In this document: in pieces, positions 62,559 to 64,000 of the stretch
How the letters are laid out: the number at the start of each line of letters is the position of its first letter
Position numbering within the stretch: position 1 is the stretch's first letter
Assembly (NCBI RefSeq): GCF_030056705.1
Contig: NZ_JASHIC010000031.1
Coordinates: 31,968-95,967 of the forward strand
Direction: 5' to 3'
Source: Flectobacillus longus
GTDB taxonomy: Bacteria; Bacteroidota; Bacteroidia; Cytophagales; Spirosomataceae
Length of the DNA: 64,000 nucleotides
Program-made: the position numbers and the translations under genes
The notes under the pieces: model-generated
What the model was told of the DNA's origin: nothing
The model's input: only the letters and a program-made list of their open reading frames with translations
The model's database searches: none

Positions 62559-63150
62559 TAACTCAAGCTCCTACTGTTTAAATATTATATTTTTATTTCT
62601 TTAAATTCTGTATCATTACTTTAGGACGATACATATTTAAAAAAAAAGAGGCTATTTCTAAATGAACAGCCTCTTTTTCTATTATTGGCTTAGATAATAA
62701 TCCTCATTTACAAAATGTGGTTATTAGTTATTTTGTAAAACCTTTTAAGTTAACTTTTCAAAGATTTCACTTTTTACAATACAGTACTTTTATCCCGCCA
62801 TAAAACAATAAGTACTATATTATATTCTGATTTTTACATCCGCCTCATGTAAAAATTACTACTTTGGTTTATTAGAACTATTTACTAAACCCCCAATAAT
62901 TTGGTGTTTGAGTAAATTTACAACTTACCATTCAATAACAACAAATTAAAGTTTTTATAATACAAATAATGGTGACAAAACACTTTTTCGCTACTTTACT
63001 ACATAAATTAAAAGAGATTAGCATAAAATATGCTAACCTCATGTAAACTAAACCTAAGAATCTACTTCGCTCGCAACGAAGTTTATCTATACTTCTTTTA
63101 TCTTTTGTATTTTAAGTTCTATTTAGGCTAATAAATATCTTTACGCTGAC
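62559..63150. other. Gene-free stretch with terminator
   Basis: A terminator-like hairpin at 62648-62680 is listed separately. Small inverted repeats TTAGCATA/TATGCTAA (63018-63036) and ACTTCG/CGAAGT (63064-63082) lie downstream of the leftward gene ending at 63151 and may form its transcript end. Nothing else is seen. Confidence 0.5.
62648..62680. terminator. Bidirectional terminator-like hairpin
   Basis: GAGGCT (62648-62653) pairs with AGCCTC (62668-62673), flanked by A7 on the left and TTTTTCT on the right, so it works on either strand. It lies 90 bases past the transposase remnant. Confidence 0.75.
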
Positions 63151-63825
63151 CTATCTTATTTTAGCTATCACCATCGGTACACATATCACTGGAGCACATT
63201 CGGCCACACATACTACGTATGACAGCGGCACAATTCTGCAAAAATCTGTACTTGGTAACGTTGTAATTTTCGTACCAATTATTACTGAGGGATTTGTATT
63301 ACACAAGACATAATGATTATAAATACCATTACTCAAGCCCGAAAAGGTTGTGCCAGTCTGTACTTGTTGAATAACTCCTAGCCCATCTGTTAATAAATAC
63401 TGAGGTGATAAACCCACAGAGCTCGGTACGGTTATACTATTGGCTGTTGTGTTGCAATCACAGATTGATATATCTACTGCCGTACTTTTCAAACAATGTT
63501 CGATTTCATTAAGGTTTTTTCCAACATCCAATGTTGGTAGACTTGTTTGTGTATTATCCCATGTTATAGCTACAGCTTTATAACTGCCAACGTTAACCGT
63601 TTCTATGGTACCTGAATTAACCACAGATTTATATCGGATAATATTACCTCCATCTACTAACACAACGTAACTTACGATATTGGCACCTATACTTTGACCA
63701 CTAAGTTTTAGTTGAATTGTTCCTGGTTTGAAATTACACCCTAAGGTTTGACTACTGACTGTAAAACTACACACCATTAGAAGTGATGATAATAGCAAGA
63801 AACTTTTGGGAAAATACTTTTTCAT
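63151..63825 (-). CDS. Secreted cysteine-containing protein of unknown function
   Basis: 224 aa. Signal peptide MKKYFPKSFLLLSSLLMVCS ending TVSSQ. The mature part looks like two beta-sandwich units: LGCNFKPGTIQLKLSGQSIG... and SITVPSSVGLSPQYLLTDGL with GLSNGIYNHYVLCN. Several Cys (SICDCNTT, FCRIVPL, VVCVAECAPVICVP) suggest disulfides. No family is recognised; the second half resembles repeats of large Bacteroidota surface proteins. It follows a gene whose end carries DUF11-like repeats (63882-64000) on the same strand, so both may be parts of one surface-protein locus. Confidence 0.7.
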   Translation of the reverse strand: MKKYFPKSFLLLSSLLMVCSFTVSSQTLGCNFKPGTIQLKLSGQSIGANIVSYVVLVDGGNIIRYKSVVNSGTIETVNVGSYKAVAITWDNTQTSLPTLDVGKNLNEIEHCLKSTAVDISICDCNTTANSITVPSSVGLSPQYLLTDGLGVIQQVQTGTTFSGLSNGIYNHYVLCNTNPSVIIGTKITTLPSTDFCRIVPLSYVVCVAECAPVICVPMVIAKIR

Positions 63826-63846
63826 AACCCTATCTTCTGTAGTATG

Positions 63847-63876
63847 ATAAAGAGGGAGTTGTATCTCCCTCTTTAT
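63847..63876 (-). terminator. Hairpin between the two secreted-protein genes
   Basis: ATAAAGAGGGAG and CTCCCTCTTTAT (perfect 12-bp arms, 6-base loop) lie 5 bases past the stop of the gene entering from the right, and 22 bases before the ATG of the next one. The last arm bases supply the T-run on either strand. Confidence 0.65.
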
Positions 63877-63881
63877 GTATA

Positions 63882-64000
63882 TTAGAATCCAAGCACCCCT
63901 GGATTAATATCAGTTGGACAGTTCACAGTTGTGGTTGTCTCATTTGATGATTTTGGAGTACCACCATTCGAGCTTATCGTAGCAGTATTTTTGAATACTC
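63882..64000 (-). CDS. C-terminal end of a secreted protein with DUF11-like repeats (cut by window edge)
   Basis: The minus-strand frame open from the window edge ends at TAA 63882-63884 and reads FKNTATISSNGGTPKSSNET, then TTTVNCPTDINPGVLGF. The motif NTATISSNG...NETTTTVNCP is typical of DUF11/conserved-repeat domains in large Bacteroidota adhesins and secreted proteins. Only 38 residues are visible, so the full domain order is unknown. Confidence 0.65.
   Translation of the reverse strand, partial: VFKNTATISSNGGTPKSSNETTTTVNCPTDINPGVLGF

Overview
The window looks like a chromosomal segment of a free-living Bacteroidota bacterium, probably Cytophagales (Spirosomataceae-like; the rank is an inference). 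It has a SusC/SusD pair, other TonB-dependent receptors with carboxypeptidase-like N-terminal domains, LytS/LytTR two-component systems, TAnnTTTG-type promoter boxes, few clear Shine-Dalgarno sites and AT-rich intergenic DNA full of short repeats.

Layout. 0-3 kb: the N-terminus of a TonB-dependent receptor and an OmpR-type two-component pair. 3-6 kb: a candidate immunity protein beside a broken toxin tail, an HxlR repressor, a luciferase-like oxidoreductase, a well-kept operator/promoter and two decayed genes that it probably served. 6.4-10 kb: a large Oar-like TonB receptor with a small exported protein upstream. 10-15.4 kb: an arsenic island read leftward (ArsN1-type acetyltransferase, ArsC-like phosphatase, ArsR, DUF6428-like protein, ACR3, MFS) with an ArsR-type operator in front. 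15.4-18.5 kb: a secreted GH3 glycosidase divergent from an AraC regulator. 18.9-25.5 kb: first tripartite RND efflux operon. 25.5-28.4 kb: three small unknown genes embedded in a repeat family, then a candidate small RNA. 28.4-35.9 kb: SusD/SusC, an AraC regulator and an AhpD-like protein. 36.6-44.5 kb: a LytS/LytTR pair followed by a second RND operon. 44.8-49.5 kb: a secreted unknown protein, KptA, a DHFR-like protein and KatG. 49.7-52.8 kb: a histidine kinase with a cytoplasmic beta-solenoid and its LytTR regulator. 52.9-53.9 kb: a sterol-desaturase-family enzyme. 54.7-57 kb: a ubiquitin-like (Gly-Gly-ending) protein paired with a DUF4132-type protein. 57.3-59 kb: umuDC. 59.1-62.6 kb: a graveyard of two transposases, an ORF with two in-frame stops, an initiator-tRNA-like sequence and one small intact membrane protein. 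62.6-64 kb: secreted proteins, the last cut by the window end.

Main themes are export and stress: two RND pumps, arsenic efflux and acetylation, catalase-peroxidase, SOS polymerase, and oxidative or electrophile sensing by HxlR. The least described items are the ubiquitin-like/DUF4132 pair, the solenoid-kinase fusion and several families of palindromic intergenic repeats. One copy of the first family supplies the C-terminus and stop codon of a gene.
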